Source: Pegea sp. RAD2-039
Lineage: Eukaryota > Chordata > Thaliacea > Salpida > Salpidae
Assembly: GCA_034620365.1 (NCBI GenBank)
Contig: JAQGEQ010000305.1
Coordinates: 186,001-250,000, forward strand
Length of the DNA: 64,000 bases
Direction of reading: 5' to 3'
The notes below the pieces were generated by a model. That model had not been told where the DNA came from, did no database searches, and saw nothing but the letters and a program-made list of their open reading frames with translations. The first letter of the stretch is position 1, and each line of letters begins with the position of its first letter. Both the position numbers and the translations under genes were made by a program. Positions 40,181-55,800 of the stretch are shown here, piece after piece.

Positions 40181-43100
40181 ATTTTACTCATACTTAATTA
40201 AGTTTAAATTTACTTTAAGAGCATAGGTTTAGACGAAAATAAGTTACTAAGTCAGGTGTGTATACTTAGATTTTTATTCTGAATGACAGTATATATAATA
40301 CTAGTTGAAGGACTTGAAGCTTTACTTAATCGTGACTTTTTGCTTGGAATAAAACAACTTTAATTGTCATCGGTTGACTAAGAACTGTTTTCATTATTAA
40401 CAATTATTCAAAAATTATCAATTATCTAAATCTATCCTTTAGTATATCTCTAAATAATAGTTTTAATTAATCTGCTTAAAAAAATATTTTGATGCAAACT
40501 CTGAATTTTTCACTGATTATAAATAAAAGAAACTTTTTCCATTTAGTAGTACCTATCTTCCAAATATACTTCCTCTGCCTTTATGACTTTATGAATTTTT
40601 ACTCAATTTCTAAGATATATTTTTAGTTTTTGTATTCTTGCCTTGGGGTATTTATGACGTTTACATATCGTATTTTAATTATCAGTTATAAGTTAACTTT
40701 AAAGGTAAATACTTTCTATTTTAGGTCCATTTTAATTTGCATCGATTAAAGATGATAAGCCATGGCGGAAACAATATACAGATAAAGCATAATTTAGTTT
40801 TTCATCTGTTTAGAGTCATAGTTTAAGATAATTGAAGCTCTGAAGTAACCTAGACATCTATTATTTTTTCAAATATTCAAATGTTATACTGTTTGGCAGA
40901 TTATATTGGTACATTATTATATTATATATTTAATTTTATCTAATTCATTATGTATTTCTTTTTAAAAACTTTAAGCAGCGTGTTATTAGAAAATACAGTT
41001 TTGATAAGATCTTTTTAAAATATGATAACTTTTTATATGTCCCAACAACTTCTCTTTAAGATTTTTTTTATTGTATTGAAACAATTATTAAGCTTTTTTA
41101 TTAATGATTTATAACATACAGTTATTTATTTTGCAATCAATTATTTTAAGATGGTGTGAATAATCACAGAAATCATTAATATTAGTTGTTATAAAAAGAC
41201 TTCAAAAAGAGAAATTTACAGAGAAATTGTTAAAGATTTTATATATTAAAACACACAAAGTTTAACTTATAATTTTCCTAGAAATATTTGTGATTTCTTC
41301 AAATTCTGTAATAGTTTATTAATTACTTTAACTAAAAATATATTTGTATTATTGCTGAAAACCTCTTTTTTATAGATAAATGATTAATGGCATCTCAAAC
41401 ACGTGTAAATGTATTTTTTAATTGTACTATTTCTTTAATTGATAAGAACAATTTTAAATAGAAATCTTTAAATTGAAGTTTTTTCACTAAGGTAGATACA
41501 AACAACACAGTTTGATTCCTTTTGCTAATATAAAAAGAATAACTTAAATAAAATATTGTTTTGGTTAGACTAATCGTATCCTGGAATTTACAACAATTTC
41601 TTAGTTTGTCTGGAATGTTCTATTTAGATGTTATTTCTCTAACAATAGCCTTCTTATGACCAGTAAAGATATATAAGGTTTTGCTATAATTGTTTGTAAT
41701 TTGCTTAGTATTATGAACAAGTATAAATTATACATTAAAACAGATCTAGATAGAAATTTTGTAAAAAAATTTCGAATTAATCTGATGAATGAAGTAAAAG
41801 TAACAATTCTTTCAAGTACATTCTTTTAAAGAAATTACATTATCGTAAAGTTAAGCTCCTTATATCACTTTTGACAAAGCATTACTTCAAGCTTACATCT
41901 TCGATATATATGTTTGCTTTTGTTCTGTATAAAGAAATTACAAGTCGCGGTATCCAGCTAAACCGAATATTTATTATCTTAAATTGTGTATTTCATACTG
42001 GCTTTGAATCAGCTTTCGCAAAGTATCATTTTGAAGGCTTTGTAGCTAGACTAGGAGATAAAGAAAACTTTTGTAAATATATGAAAAACAACAAATGTAT
42101 GATTGTATATATTTATAATCAGATTATTTTTTATTAATTAGTTATATTTTAATATAAAATTCAACATGTATATGTTGATATTAGTTTGGTAAACTTATGT
42201 AAGCCTCAGCTATCTGATTAGTGACTGGCAAACGAGCTCTTTAATTTTTGAGAAACAAATAAACGGAATTACAGATTAGTTTATGGAGTTTTTCTTTATT
42301 TTATTGATACAAGTTTATTGTATCTTCTTCTGCATCTCTTATTCTGATAATTTTCTGACAATGACTGTAAATATTTTATATGTCTCGCACCTTGCATAAT
42401 GTGACTTAAAAAAAGTTCCTTGGATAAAAAATCATCGGAAACCTATTTTGTTATCTGGAGTCTTGCAAAAACCAGCAGGAAACCTAGAGGTTCTATCAAA
42501 GGTCCTGGGTACCTTTGGTTTGTAAATGTTATTTCAACTGATTAACTGAACCAGTATCAGCTTTCATTTATTTCTTAATATCGTTATTTTATAGTGAATT
42601 TAATATTATTATTTTTAATTATCAATTTATACTCTTAAGACAAACATTATTACTATAAGTGTTTCATTGGAATTTTATTATTCTACCTCACACAAGTGAG
42701 AACAATATCTAGCTAATATTCTTCCGAAGCTATATTGCAAGCAATGTTATTCAAGAATAATATTCAAACAATAAATCTACTTTTTAATCTATTTTCATAA
42801 GCATTTTAATCTATTAAAAATTATTGTTGATATTTTCATTGTTTAATCGAATTTTATTTCTAATTTTGACTCAATACACCGAATAAATTTTTCTCTCAAA
42901 AATAATCGATAGATAACTGTCATAACACCAAAAATATCCTTCAGATGTTTGAATTGGCTAAGATAATGTTATTTTTATTTTGGAAAAAAAAATATAAGTC
43001 GATAAAGTTATTCTTTCATATCACGTTTAAAGGTTTTTGCTTTTCTGATTGTTTGTAAGATAGATTTAACCATTTATGAAGTTTTAAAAAACTTTTCAAT

Positions 43101-44247
43101 CATAATAACTTTATTTATTATTTTTAAACTTTTTAAACTAAAAAATTATACTTAATTTTTATTAAAATTTTGACTTAGTAAACTCATCGTGTTTAAATTC
43201 CAAAGTTAAAAACACGGCAACCGTATTTACAGTCGTATCACAGATATTAAATTATTTTAATTTAAGTTGGTTCATTATTTTATAACTTATTTACTTTAGT
43301 AACTTCATTTTTCGCATTTTATCAAGTCAATAATTGTAGTTTCTCAATATAAAAGTGTCATTAGTTAGCCCGAGCTGATATTCCCTAAAAACAACTAGTC
43401 GTCTATATTTTTAGGGTCCTCAGTTAAGCTTTTAAATATATCTAAAAACTTGAATGAGTAAAAACATTTTAAAATAAAAAGTATACTTCTTTGTAGCTAA
43501 GGCTATTTTGCACATAAATATTTTTATGAGTACGGTTATTAGATGGGTACAAAGATGGTATGAACGTGTTTGCATAAAAAATCAGCTTTAGTTGAAACAA
43601 AAGCCACTACTTTAAATCTCTTTAAAAATTATACGATCCTTATTGCCTTATTTCTAACAAATTTTGAAAATAACAAATTAATGACAATGTTACCTTTATC
43701 GATGAAGATTAACACTAGAGAGTTGTACCTACTTCAAAAAATTGAGGTTCATGTTACGAGCTAAAATTAAATATAAATCAATTAAAAGAAAAACTAGTGA
43801 GTCATTGAATAGTGTTTTAAGTATTTGTTTTTTTGTTTTAATTCTATAAACTTATTAAAAACCATCCAATTTTTTACTGAAACTTTTTTTGATTCAATTT
43901 CATTATTTTCGAAAATTTATAATTTTTTATTAATATTTTTTTCACATTAAGCTTAAATAATTGTATAATTAATATAATAGCGTTTTGATTAAGTTTTTAA
44001 TAAGGTACTTTAAAAATTCAGGAAAAATTATCTTGTGTGAGTATTTAACTGGCGCCAAAATACCCGGCACTTAAGTTTACTGTTTATTATTTTTGTTTTA
44101 TTTTGAATAAAAATAAATACAAAAGTTTGAATATCTTACATAATTGTAAATTTTATTAACTTTTAAGAAAATTTTATTATGACAATATTGTTTTCTAATT
44201 TTAGTTCTAAAAGATGTAATTTTATCTTAAACTCTAGAAAGGTCTTA
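40181..44247. other. long AT-rich intergenic region
   Basis: No gene is supported. Plus-strand frames at 41871-42137 (88 codons) and 43570-43764 (64 codons) match nothing known and lack supporting splice structure. Confidence 0.6.
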
Positions 44248-44301
44248 ATGGCAAAAATGTTTTTCAGATTTGTTTGGGTTTTACTACTAGCTTTTTACAT
44301 T

Positions 44302-46624
44302 ATGTCAAAAGAGAACGGTATAAATCAGTAAGTTTTTAGAATTTTCATCTAAAGTGTTATCCCATGTTGCTTGTTTTATTACCTTTTGTTTGAGATTTTT
44401 AAACACATTTTTATCAAGAATCTCTTATTAAATGTAAAATTAAAACATTTTTGTTATTTTCATCTATTTCAAAAAGAGCTAAGATAAATATTAGTCATTT
44501 TATTTTTTATCAAGCAACCTTTAAATTATTTATTGAATTTGTATCTAACTTATTTGTTCAAACATTCAAAAAATACTTTTGCAATAATTAAATGCTTTTA
44601 AGTTATAAGTTTCCCCAAATAGTTGGATTAAAATAGTAAAATGTTTGTTGCTAACATTAAGTTATACAGTTTATAAAATAATTAAAACTATGCTATTAAC
44701 TTATTTATAATAATGATATATTTAATGTAATAATGAAAATAAAAGTATCTTCATTTTTTCAGGGGTCAAAAAAGATCAACCTATTTATCATGGAAAGATT
44801 ATTTTATGTCAGTTGCTTTCTTATCTTCCCAAAGAAGTAAAGACCCATCAACTCAAGTAGCTTTTTTTCTCACTTCATATAATTTGCTCATTTGAAACTT
44901 TGGTATTTAGTTTAGTTCATTCTTTTTCTTAAACCAAATAAATAATTACTTTTATTATGAAATTATTTTAGTTTATTTCAACATAACAGCTTTAAACCTA
45001 CTTCTATTATGCCATACACATACTAAACTTCATATCTTATAGGTTGGAGCATGCATAATCAATGATGAAAATAAGATTGTTGGTATTGGTTACAATGGAA
45101 TGCCTAATGGGTGTAGCGATGATGAAATGCCCTGGGATAAGCAAGGAAATTGGCTGGAAACTAAATATCCTTATGGTTAGTGTCTATATTTCATTTATTT
45201 ATTTCATTAAATGCAAAGGAGCACCTCCAGCCAACACACATTCTCACAAATATTTACTAACATTTTATTTTCTAAACTTAACAATTTAAAAAATAGTTCT
45301 TAAAATTATCTTTAGAAAACATGAATTTATTTTTACTGGTTTTATTGAAATAAATATTTGAACAATATTTTGTTGTAATTACTACTTGAAACCTTTAACT
45401 GCATTCTAAGAAATTTTTTATAACTACTCTGGCTAATTGCTTCTATTCTTAACATTTTTAAATAAAAAGTGATCCTCTCTACCATTAGCTTGCTCTCAAT
45501 TCATATTTAATAAGATTTTGTGCATAGAGTTATCTCATAAAAGGTGCTGAGGTGAAGGAACATCTCAAATGTCTACTTAACTTACTACTTACTATTATTT
45601 CTATTTTGATTTTGTTAGATTATCATTAAGATTTGCTCTTTACTAATTCTTTTCTTTTTAGTAGTACAATTTTCAAATATTTATCCCACTTTAAAGTTGC
45701 TAAACTTAAAAAACTATAAAGTAATTATGCATTTGCTTCTTAATTCATCAGTTGATATAAATAACTCCTTACAAATAGCTTCATAACTATTTATATACTT
45801 GGGGATACAGTATAGCAATATGTATTTATAAGAACATAACTTGATCACTAATTATTGGTGCTGAAATAGTGGAAAGCCATTTTTGTCACTTCATTGTTAA
45901 CCAAGTTACTCAGATCAGCTTTTATAGATCGAATTTCAGTTTTGCTTTGACCTCCTGATAATTACAATCTTAGATCTCCGTTTAGTGTCTTACTTTTCGC
46001 TTAAGAACTGACTTTAAACTGTTTAAGGATGTTTACACATCAATAGTTTGTGGTACTTATTGAATTCATTGACAACTAAAACATATTCATTAAATTTATA
46101 TTCTTATTTAATCATATAATAATTAATGATTAAAGTTCTATATCATAATTATATTTATAATTCAGCAACTGCATGAATTTTTTAATCACTAACATGATAT
46201 ACTAAATTATTATTAAAATCTACTTATCCAATATTGTGCAGATGGGTCCTATCATTTTTCAAATTATTTATTTTTTAGTGTGTCATGCTGAAATGAACGC
46301 AATTATGAACAAAAATTCTTCATCTGTAAACAATTGTTCTTTGTATTCAACTCTATTTCCATGCAATGAATGTGCGAAGTTAATTATTCAATCTGGTAAG
46401 TCTACATCTTTAGGATTATTATCAACTTAATCAACTTTTTCACTTTCCTCTTCTTGGTATTTTGTGTAGGAATAAAGAAAGTCTTTTATTATTCCAATAA
46501 AAACCGCAACAAAGACTCCTGTAAAGCATCCATCAAAATGCTAGCTGTAGCAGGTGTTGAATGTGAGCAGTATATTCCTAAACAAAAACAAATTACTATC
46601 GATTTCAGTAATTTCCCAATTTAA
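44302..46624 (+). CDS. DCTD: deoxycytidylate (dCMP) deaminase (174 aa, 5 exons)
   Basis: Exons: 44302-44327, 44763-44856, 45043-45175, 46279-46395, 46470-46624. It converts dCMP to dUMP, feeding thymidylate synthesis in the cytosol. Seen: [34 protein letters not shown], and the zinc and catalytic set H87-A-E89 ([15 protein letters not shown]) with PC113NEC116, each three residues on from human. The C-terminus IDFSN matches IDFDS of human. The human segment after the cysteines (SDKYHDSDEATAARLLF) is replaced by a divergent [18 protein letters not shown] chose MSKENG as the start because it fits family length (178 aa in human). An in-frame ATG at 44248 would add 18 hydrophobic residues. Alternatively, a tttttcag at about 44264 could be the acceptor of a 5' UTR intron. 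Confidence 0.93.
45209..45247 (-). mobile_element. truncated SINE body in DCTD intron 3
   Basis: On the minus strand this resembles the body of the SINE at 10417-10592. The blocks aaatgcaaaggag and aacacacattctca correspond to the SINE's reversed aaatgcgaaggag and aacacacattctca, with part of the interval missing. The tRNA-like head is absent. Confidence 0.55.
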
Positions 46625-49600
46625 GGAGTTCCAACCTCACTTTCTTTTATTTAACTGCATCAGAATATAAAGTTCTTTTTATATTATATTGTTTATGGTT
46701 CTTTATGAAATAAGTAAAAGCTCTATCATTTTTAGTTTGATTTTTAATGACTTTTTTGAAAGCTATATTAAGTTAATTAATCTTTTTAATATTTTAATTT
46801 CAATTCAATTTATGTTTGAATAAAAATAATTCCTTCTAGTCTGGAAAGTTCGAAGCGATTACAAATACGTATTTAAATTCATTTCTATCAAAATCGAAAG
46901 TTGAAATCGATTAATATCTTATTATTTTATATTTTCATCATTTTTTAATTATTTTGTTATTTTGTTTTTTTATATTTTTTGTTAAGATGGTTTTACAGAT
47001 CAAATAGCTGATTTTGAAATAACTTATGTAATAAAAATGTTAGCAGCTGCAGAATGCTTTATATGATTTGATAAAAATCTATACTTGCCATTTAATTAGA
47101 TTATAAATATATTTTTATAAATCCAATACTATTCTGAAAATAATAGTCAGTAAGACCAAGCCAGCAAGGAAACAACTTGTTATGTTCAGTAATTTCAGCT
47201 TAACAGTAAAGATAACCATACAAGTATCTTTTATAATAAATCTATAAAAAAAAGTGTCTAAAAGTGGTTCGTATAATCGATTACTGTTTTTTATTTATTA
47301 TTATTTTATTTAAAATGAATAAATGGTTTCCTTGGATTCTATGATACATAAACGTTTTATATATATAAGATTTAAAGCATAAATATATTTTATATGAAGT
47401 AAGACGCCGTTATTAAGCAAGAATTTGTATAATCTTTAGTACAACAGGTTCAAATTTGTAAAATAAATTGATACTGAGCTATTATCAGTTTGCACAACTA
47501 TTTAGTAGTAATCCCATATATAAAACTCTGACTATTTTTAGTTACCAAAACAATATTAGCAAACCAATTAGGTAAAAGAAGTTGGTAGATTCATTTTAAA
47601 AGCGTACAGAAATATTTAAATTATTGGTTAGAATCTCAACATGAAGATCTAAAGAGAGATGTTGTACAGCAGCTGAATGCATATTAATCCGCATAAATTA
47701 AAAAAAGTATTCTACAAAAATGAAGTATTTGATTTAACTGATTGCTAGATAAAATAATGCCAATAACTTTCGTTGATGTATCATTGGTTTATATATTTTT
47801 TTACAAGGTAATGGTCAAGAACGTTCTTATAAGTAGATATCTACTTGCAAATAGATTTTAAGCTAGCCGTTCAAGGAAACTTTTTACTCATTAGCTTTCT
47901 GTAATTAGTACTGAAGCATTTACTTGGAACATATTTATTTCTCAAGTATATTCTTTAGTATAAAATTGAATATTAAAAATTTAATCCACAACATAAACTA
48001 AGTAAATATTTTGACTTTTCTTCGATTGTACAATACAACTGACCTTTTAATCGAAATTATCATTTTAGTTTTGAAACTTAAAAATAAAAAAGATAAATGT
48101 ACTATAATAAAACGTCTCTCTAAGTTTATTGCCTATAATTTTTTTCTTAAGTACTGTTATATAGCAAAATTTTGATTTTTTTAGATTTGAGAAGGATGAA
48201 GTATAATTATCATACCACATATGCAAAATTATTGGTTTTTGTAAAATACTAAATGGTGATATAGTGTTACCTTTAAGTACTCTTTATTTCTATACGATAA
48301 GACATTTACAAATCATTCATTTTATTTTCAGTTTTATTTGTGAAAGTTATTTCAGCTCAAAATTCCAATTTTTTTTAAGCTACTGAAATCCGGGTGAATT
48401 TTAATTATTCATTTTAAATAATGAAAATATAAATGGAGTTTTAAGGTATTTTGTATGTAAGTACATATGCATTTTATATAGCATACAAGTTTTGCTGAAG
48501 TTTTATAGAGCTTAGAGCTGAATCGTATTTCATTTTCTTAAATTTAAGCACTAGTTCTTTTTTTTTTGTATATCAAATCGAAATATTTTAAAGACACTGT
48601 ATTTTGACAAAGCTTTTGAAATAGATCTTTACGCTCCAGCAATTTCTTGCCACGTGCTCTTAAATCTTAAATCAGTATTAATGGTGGCCATAATATCTCA
48701 CTAGATTTTTCAATTATTTTTTTACAGAAATGTTAGTTCATATACATTAAAACTGTAACAATTATTTTTTAATTTAAAACAATGACTTCTATATACTAAC
48801 TAGATTTTAAATATACAAATTTCACTTGAATTATTCCTAATACGTGTTACATTGAAAACTCGCTGTTAATGACCTAGTTAGAGGTCATTTGATTTATTGC
48901 AATTGATTTCATACTGATAGCTTTATATTGTCTGGTACAATCATATTTCTATTTGTTTAGTTATAGTAGGTCTTTTTTCAATAAGTTCAGTTTATTATCA
49001 TCTTATTTATTGTTTCATTTTCACTTAATTTTGTTTGATCAAAATGAATTTTACACATTTACTTTATACATAATTTTACTCTTTAAAATAAAGTTTGATT
49101 GAAAAAATGACGTTTTACCAATTATGCAGATTAATCATTCAACTTGTGATTAGATTTTAAATATTTTATATTTATTTTAAATCTTCCCAATAAATATTTG
49201 CTATATAATTTATATTTACTTTAATATTTTTTACTCTAACCTTGAAACAAATAATTTCTCATAAGAAAGAAATTAAGTAGTTTTTGATTTAGGCTAATAG
49301 TAAAATATATTCATTTTTTGTTTTGATTTGAACTTTTATAAAATATTAAAAGAATTTTTTTTATATATTTGTTTATATCTATTTGATTTGTAAAATTTAT
49401 GATGTGCTATTGCAATTCTAAATAAGAAATTTTAATAAAAAATAGTTAATGAAGTACATCTTGCTGAATGTATAAATAAAAAAGTAGATAATATAAAATA
49501 CACATGTTATTAATTTTTTATTAAATTATGTCATATATATATTTAGAAATTTTTAGAAGTCTATAATATTATTACATTTTGTTTTTATTAATAAATTTAT

Positions 49601-49834
49601 TGTTATAATAATACTTATAAACATTAATATTTATTAATAGTACCCTAGATATTTCTATAAAAATATATAAAAATAGTTTATATTATTTCATTAAAATTAT
49701 TTATTAATAGTTTAAGTAATTATAAAAACTTAACATTATCATAATTAACTAATTGATTACATCTATCATTTACTTGGTGTTAATAATGTATTCTTGGTCA
49801 TTTATTCTTAGGATCAAACTAGTGTATACTTAAA
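46625..49834. other. AT-rich intergenic region between DCTD and AK2
   Basis: Contains a candidate polyadenylation signal for DCTD at 46819-46824. Otherwise no gene or clear repeat. Confidence 0.6.
46819..46824 (+). terminator. candidate polyadenylation signal of DCTD
   Basis: AATAAA, 195 nt past the DCTD stop. Confidence 0.35.
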
Positions 49835-52487
<2,653 letters not shown>

Positions 52488-52830
52488 TCGAGAAAGATAA
52501 GCGGAAAATTTTCCCTCAATTCTCCCCCATCCGTCACGCTTTAATGATTTCAAGGAGCAAATTTAATTTCCGTTCTAATGTCGCCCCACCCGCAACATCA
52601 AAGAGGTCTTTGTTACCATCCATAACACTCCCTGTCTTGCTCACCACCATAATTCAACATCTACTTCTTCCAGTGACGAGTCCCGACTACCTAACTACGT
52701 CATTTCCGATTTCAAAACCTGACGGCGTTGAAAATCTCAATTGAGAACCGGAAACCACTGAAATCAGTGAAGCGTGAAGCGCTGCAGCTTCTCATTTTCA
52801 CTTTCCAACCTGCTAAAGTTTCATCTAAAT

Positions 52831-55800
52831 ACAATGTCAAACAAACACAGTTATGTAAATCACTACTTTGTCTGCAACAACTAATCTACTGTTCAGTTTC
52901 ATTATCAACAAAATACAATCGAAATTTCCACCAACATCTTTTCAAGTAATTATTTTATTTGTAGTTTAACTTTTTGGATGAAGTTTGGGACTGGTGGTGA
53001 TGATCTATTATTTGATGAATCAAATCATGCAATTATATAACTAGTTAATTTACTGAAGTAAATTTCATCAATTGTTGGTTGTGTTTTATCAAAACTTCTA
53101 CCAGTCACTGCGGTCTTCGTGATGACATTTAAAAAAAAATGAGAAATAAATTATTTTCGATTGAATAAAATAAAGTCGATCTTAAAATTTGATTTATCAG
53201 AAAATTCTAGATCATAAGAAGGCAAAGTAAACAAGTAGCAATTGAAATAGTTTACATAGAAGGCAAACAAATAAGGCTTGAAATAACAAGGCTGGGCCAT
53301 TTTCAATTGATGACCTATTAGGACATGATCAACAAAGAAGTTTACTTTTTAACTTTTCAGTTTTTTAATTAAGGTTAATATTATTTGATATAATTGCCTT
53401 TCAAAGCATCAAATTACTGATCCTCTTAATTTCTAGTCATTTCAACAGAAGCTAATTTGCTTAAAAGTTTATGTTGTCTTTCAAAATTGCTCTTGTGTTG
53501 ATCAATTTGCAAACTACATATCTGTAAATGATAAGCTTGCTAGATAAACTACAGAAATTTCAAATCATTCTCAACAAGGAAATTATCAGAACACTAATTT
53601 CTTTGAAAAGTATTATAAAGAATTTTCTTTTTTTACATATCAAAATATTGACAAACTGTAAACCAATTTAAACAATTATAAGTAATTTGTAATATTCGAT
53701 TTTGATAACTTTTTTGAACAATTTTATCTGATTATATAACTGCTTTTCCATTTAATAGTTTTTATTCAGTTGATTTTACTGGTATATAGCTAGTAGGATT
53801 AGATGAAATCACTTAGTTACATGCATGATTTAACAAACCAACAGTAGTTTCACTTCGTTAATCAATTGAAAATTTGTTAGCACTGAATTGCTGAGTATAT
53901 TAAAAGTTCAAATATTACTTTCAATTTCTGTCATATATTTTAAGAGTTTTTAAACTGTTTTTTTTCGTTTTTAAAATATTACCGATTAATAGATTATTTT
54001 TCTAAAAGTTTTACGAAAACCATTTGATAAGAAAAATGAATTGTTTGTAAGTTTGACGAAAACCATTTGATAAGAAAAATGAATTGTTTGTAAGTTTGAG
54101 TTTAACAAGGCGAAAATAGTTTTCAATTTTACAAACAAATTATTTATGACAATGTTTATTTGGTAACATTCCATTATTTTTCTCATTAATTACATTTCTC
54201 TTTTCATTTTATTTAAAACATTCATGCAGCTTAGTCTTGTAATCTTTACTTTTATCTATGTTCATTACTCAGTTTTATAATAAATCGTCATCATAATTAT
54301 TTCATTTCAAAATAATTTATTAATAGATGAATTTTATTTATCAAGCTTTTTAAGGTGTGAGGTGGAAATTGAATGCTGAGTCTTTTATCATTATTAATAG
54401 TATTACTTAAAATTTGAAATATTTGATCTGTATTTGATTGGATAACGTAAATATATAAAAGTATTTCCAAAATGTTTATACTTTCAGTAGTTCAAGTATT
54501 TATACTATTTACTTTGCTGTTATATTCTTTTTATCTAATTTAGAGTAATAACATCGACAAATCAGTGATGCTAAAAACCTATTTTTGTTAACACCTGCGT
54601 TTTACCACGCCTCTTCTGATCTTGTTACATAAATAGATTTGTTAGTAAATTCTTGCAAAGTTTTTATCAATTCAAGTAATGATAAGTATTATGCTAGTTT
54701 TTATTAATAGTTAGAATGTTTTAAAGTTAATAAAAAGTTTTCAAAAATTACAAGGAAAGTTGTTTTGTTTTTCTTTTAATTTAGATGACTTATTTGCTTA
54801 TTGACTTTATCTTTGTGTTTTGTAAACAACTTCAAAACTTATTCAAAATAACTTTTTCACAACAATTTTTTGTAGTTAATTCCTTCTCATGTTCTATAAA
54901 TTATTTTGGATTAGCAAACTTTAGTACCAAGTGAATTATTTACAATATTTAATTGCAATATTCACAAACAAATCTTGTGCTTAATAGTTAAAAGTATAAA
55001 GATGTTACTAACCTATAGCTGACAAAGAGCAGAACTTACAAAATAGTGATCCTTATGAAAATTATATTTGTTTTGTATTTTAGAACATATTTTTAAATAT
55101 TTGTGAGTAATCTTTTCAAATCTTATTTATTTTAATTACTTTGTAATGGTAAGATTTTGTCCCCAACTCTACCTTACTTAATAGAATTAAGTTGCTTCGC
55201 ATCAAAACCAAATTTATGAAATACCGTCGGATGAGTTGTCTCTCCAAATTAGAGAATAATCGTTTATTTAAAACCGTATTGCTTGACGAGGTCTTATCAC
55301 ACTGCAGAAACAGAGATATACCAAAAAAGATAGAAAATAGAGTAATATTTTTGTTGAGATAGCTAAATATCTAAAATTATCAGCTGTTCAAACTTACACC
55401 GGATCATGCTGTATGGAGAAACAGCGAGTCAACATCTTTCGTGAGCCAAGTCAGATCCGGCGCTGTTATAAAAGTTTCTACAACCACCGAATCGAAACCA
55501 ATTAGTGAGAAATGAGGCCAGGCGTGCCTTGGCTTGTTGAGTCACAAATGTGCTAGTCAGGAGAAAACTAAGCTATATCTTTATACCATCTTTCTATCCC
55601 TGTTTCTTGAGGTATCTTATATAATTTCTTGTATTGCATAGTAACCTCTACAGTATCTTTGGATCTTTGAAGAACTGACAGCAAAAGTTTGCAGTTTGTA
55701 TTTTGGCCAGATTACTTATTTTTAAAGAAATAATCATATAATATAAGCGGTAGATTACGTATGATTACATCATCTCAAAGTAGAGCGATTTAACTATTTT

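Noticed and set aside
41871-42137. Plus-strand frame of 88 codons
   Set aside because: No recognisable domain, no neighbouring exons and AT-rich codons; likely chance.
55399-55520. Possible tRNA gene from a TTCGATTC-like box on the minus strand near 55490
   Set aside because: No A box at the right distance and no cloverleaf could be drawn.
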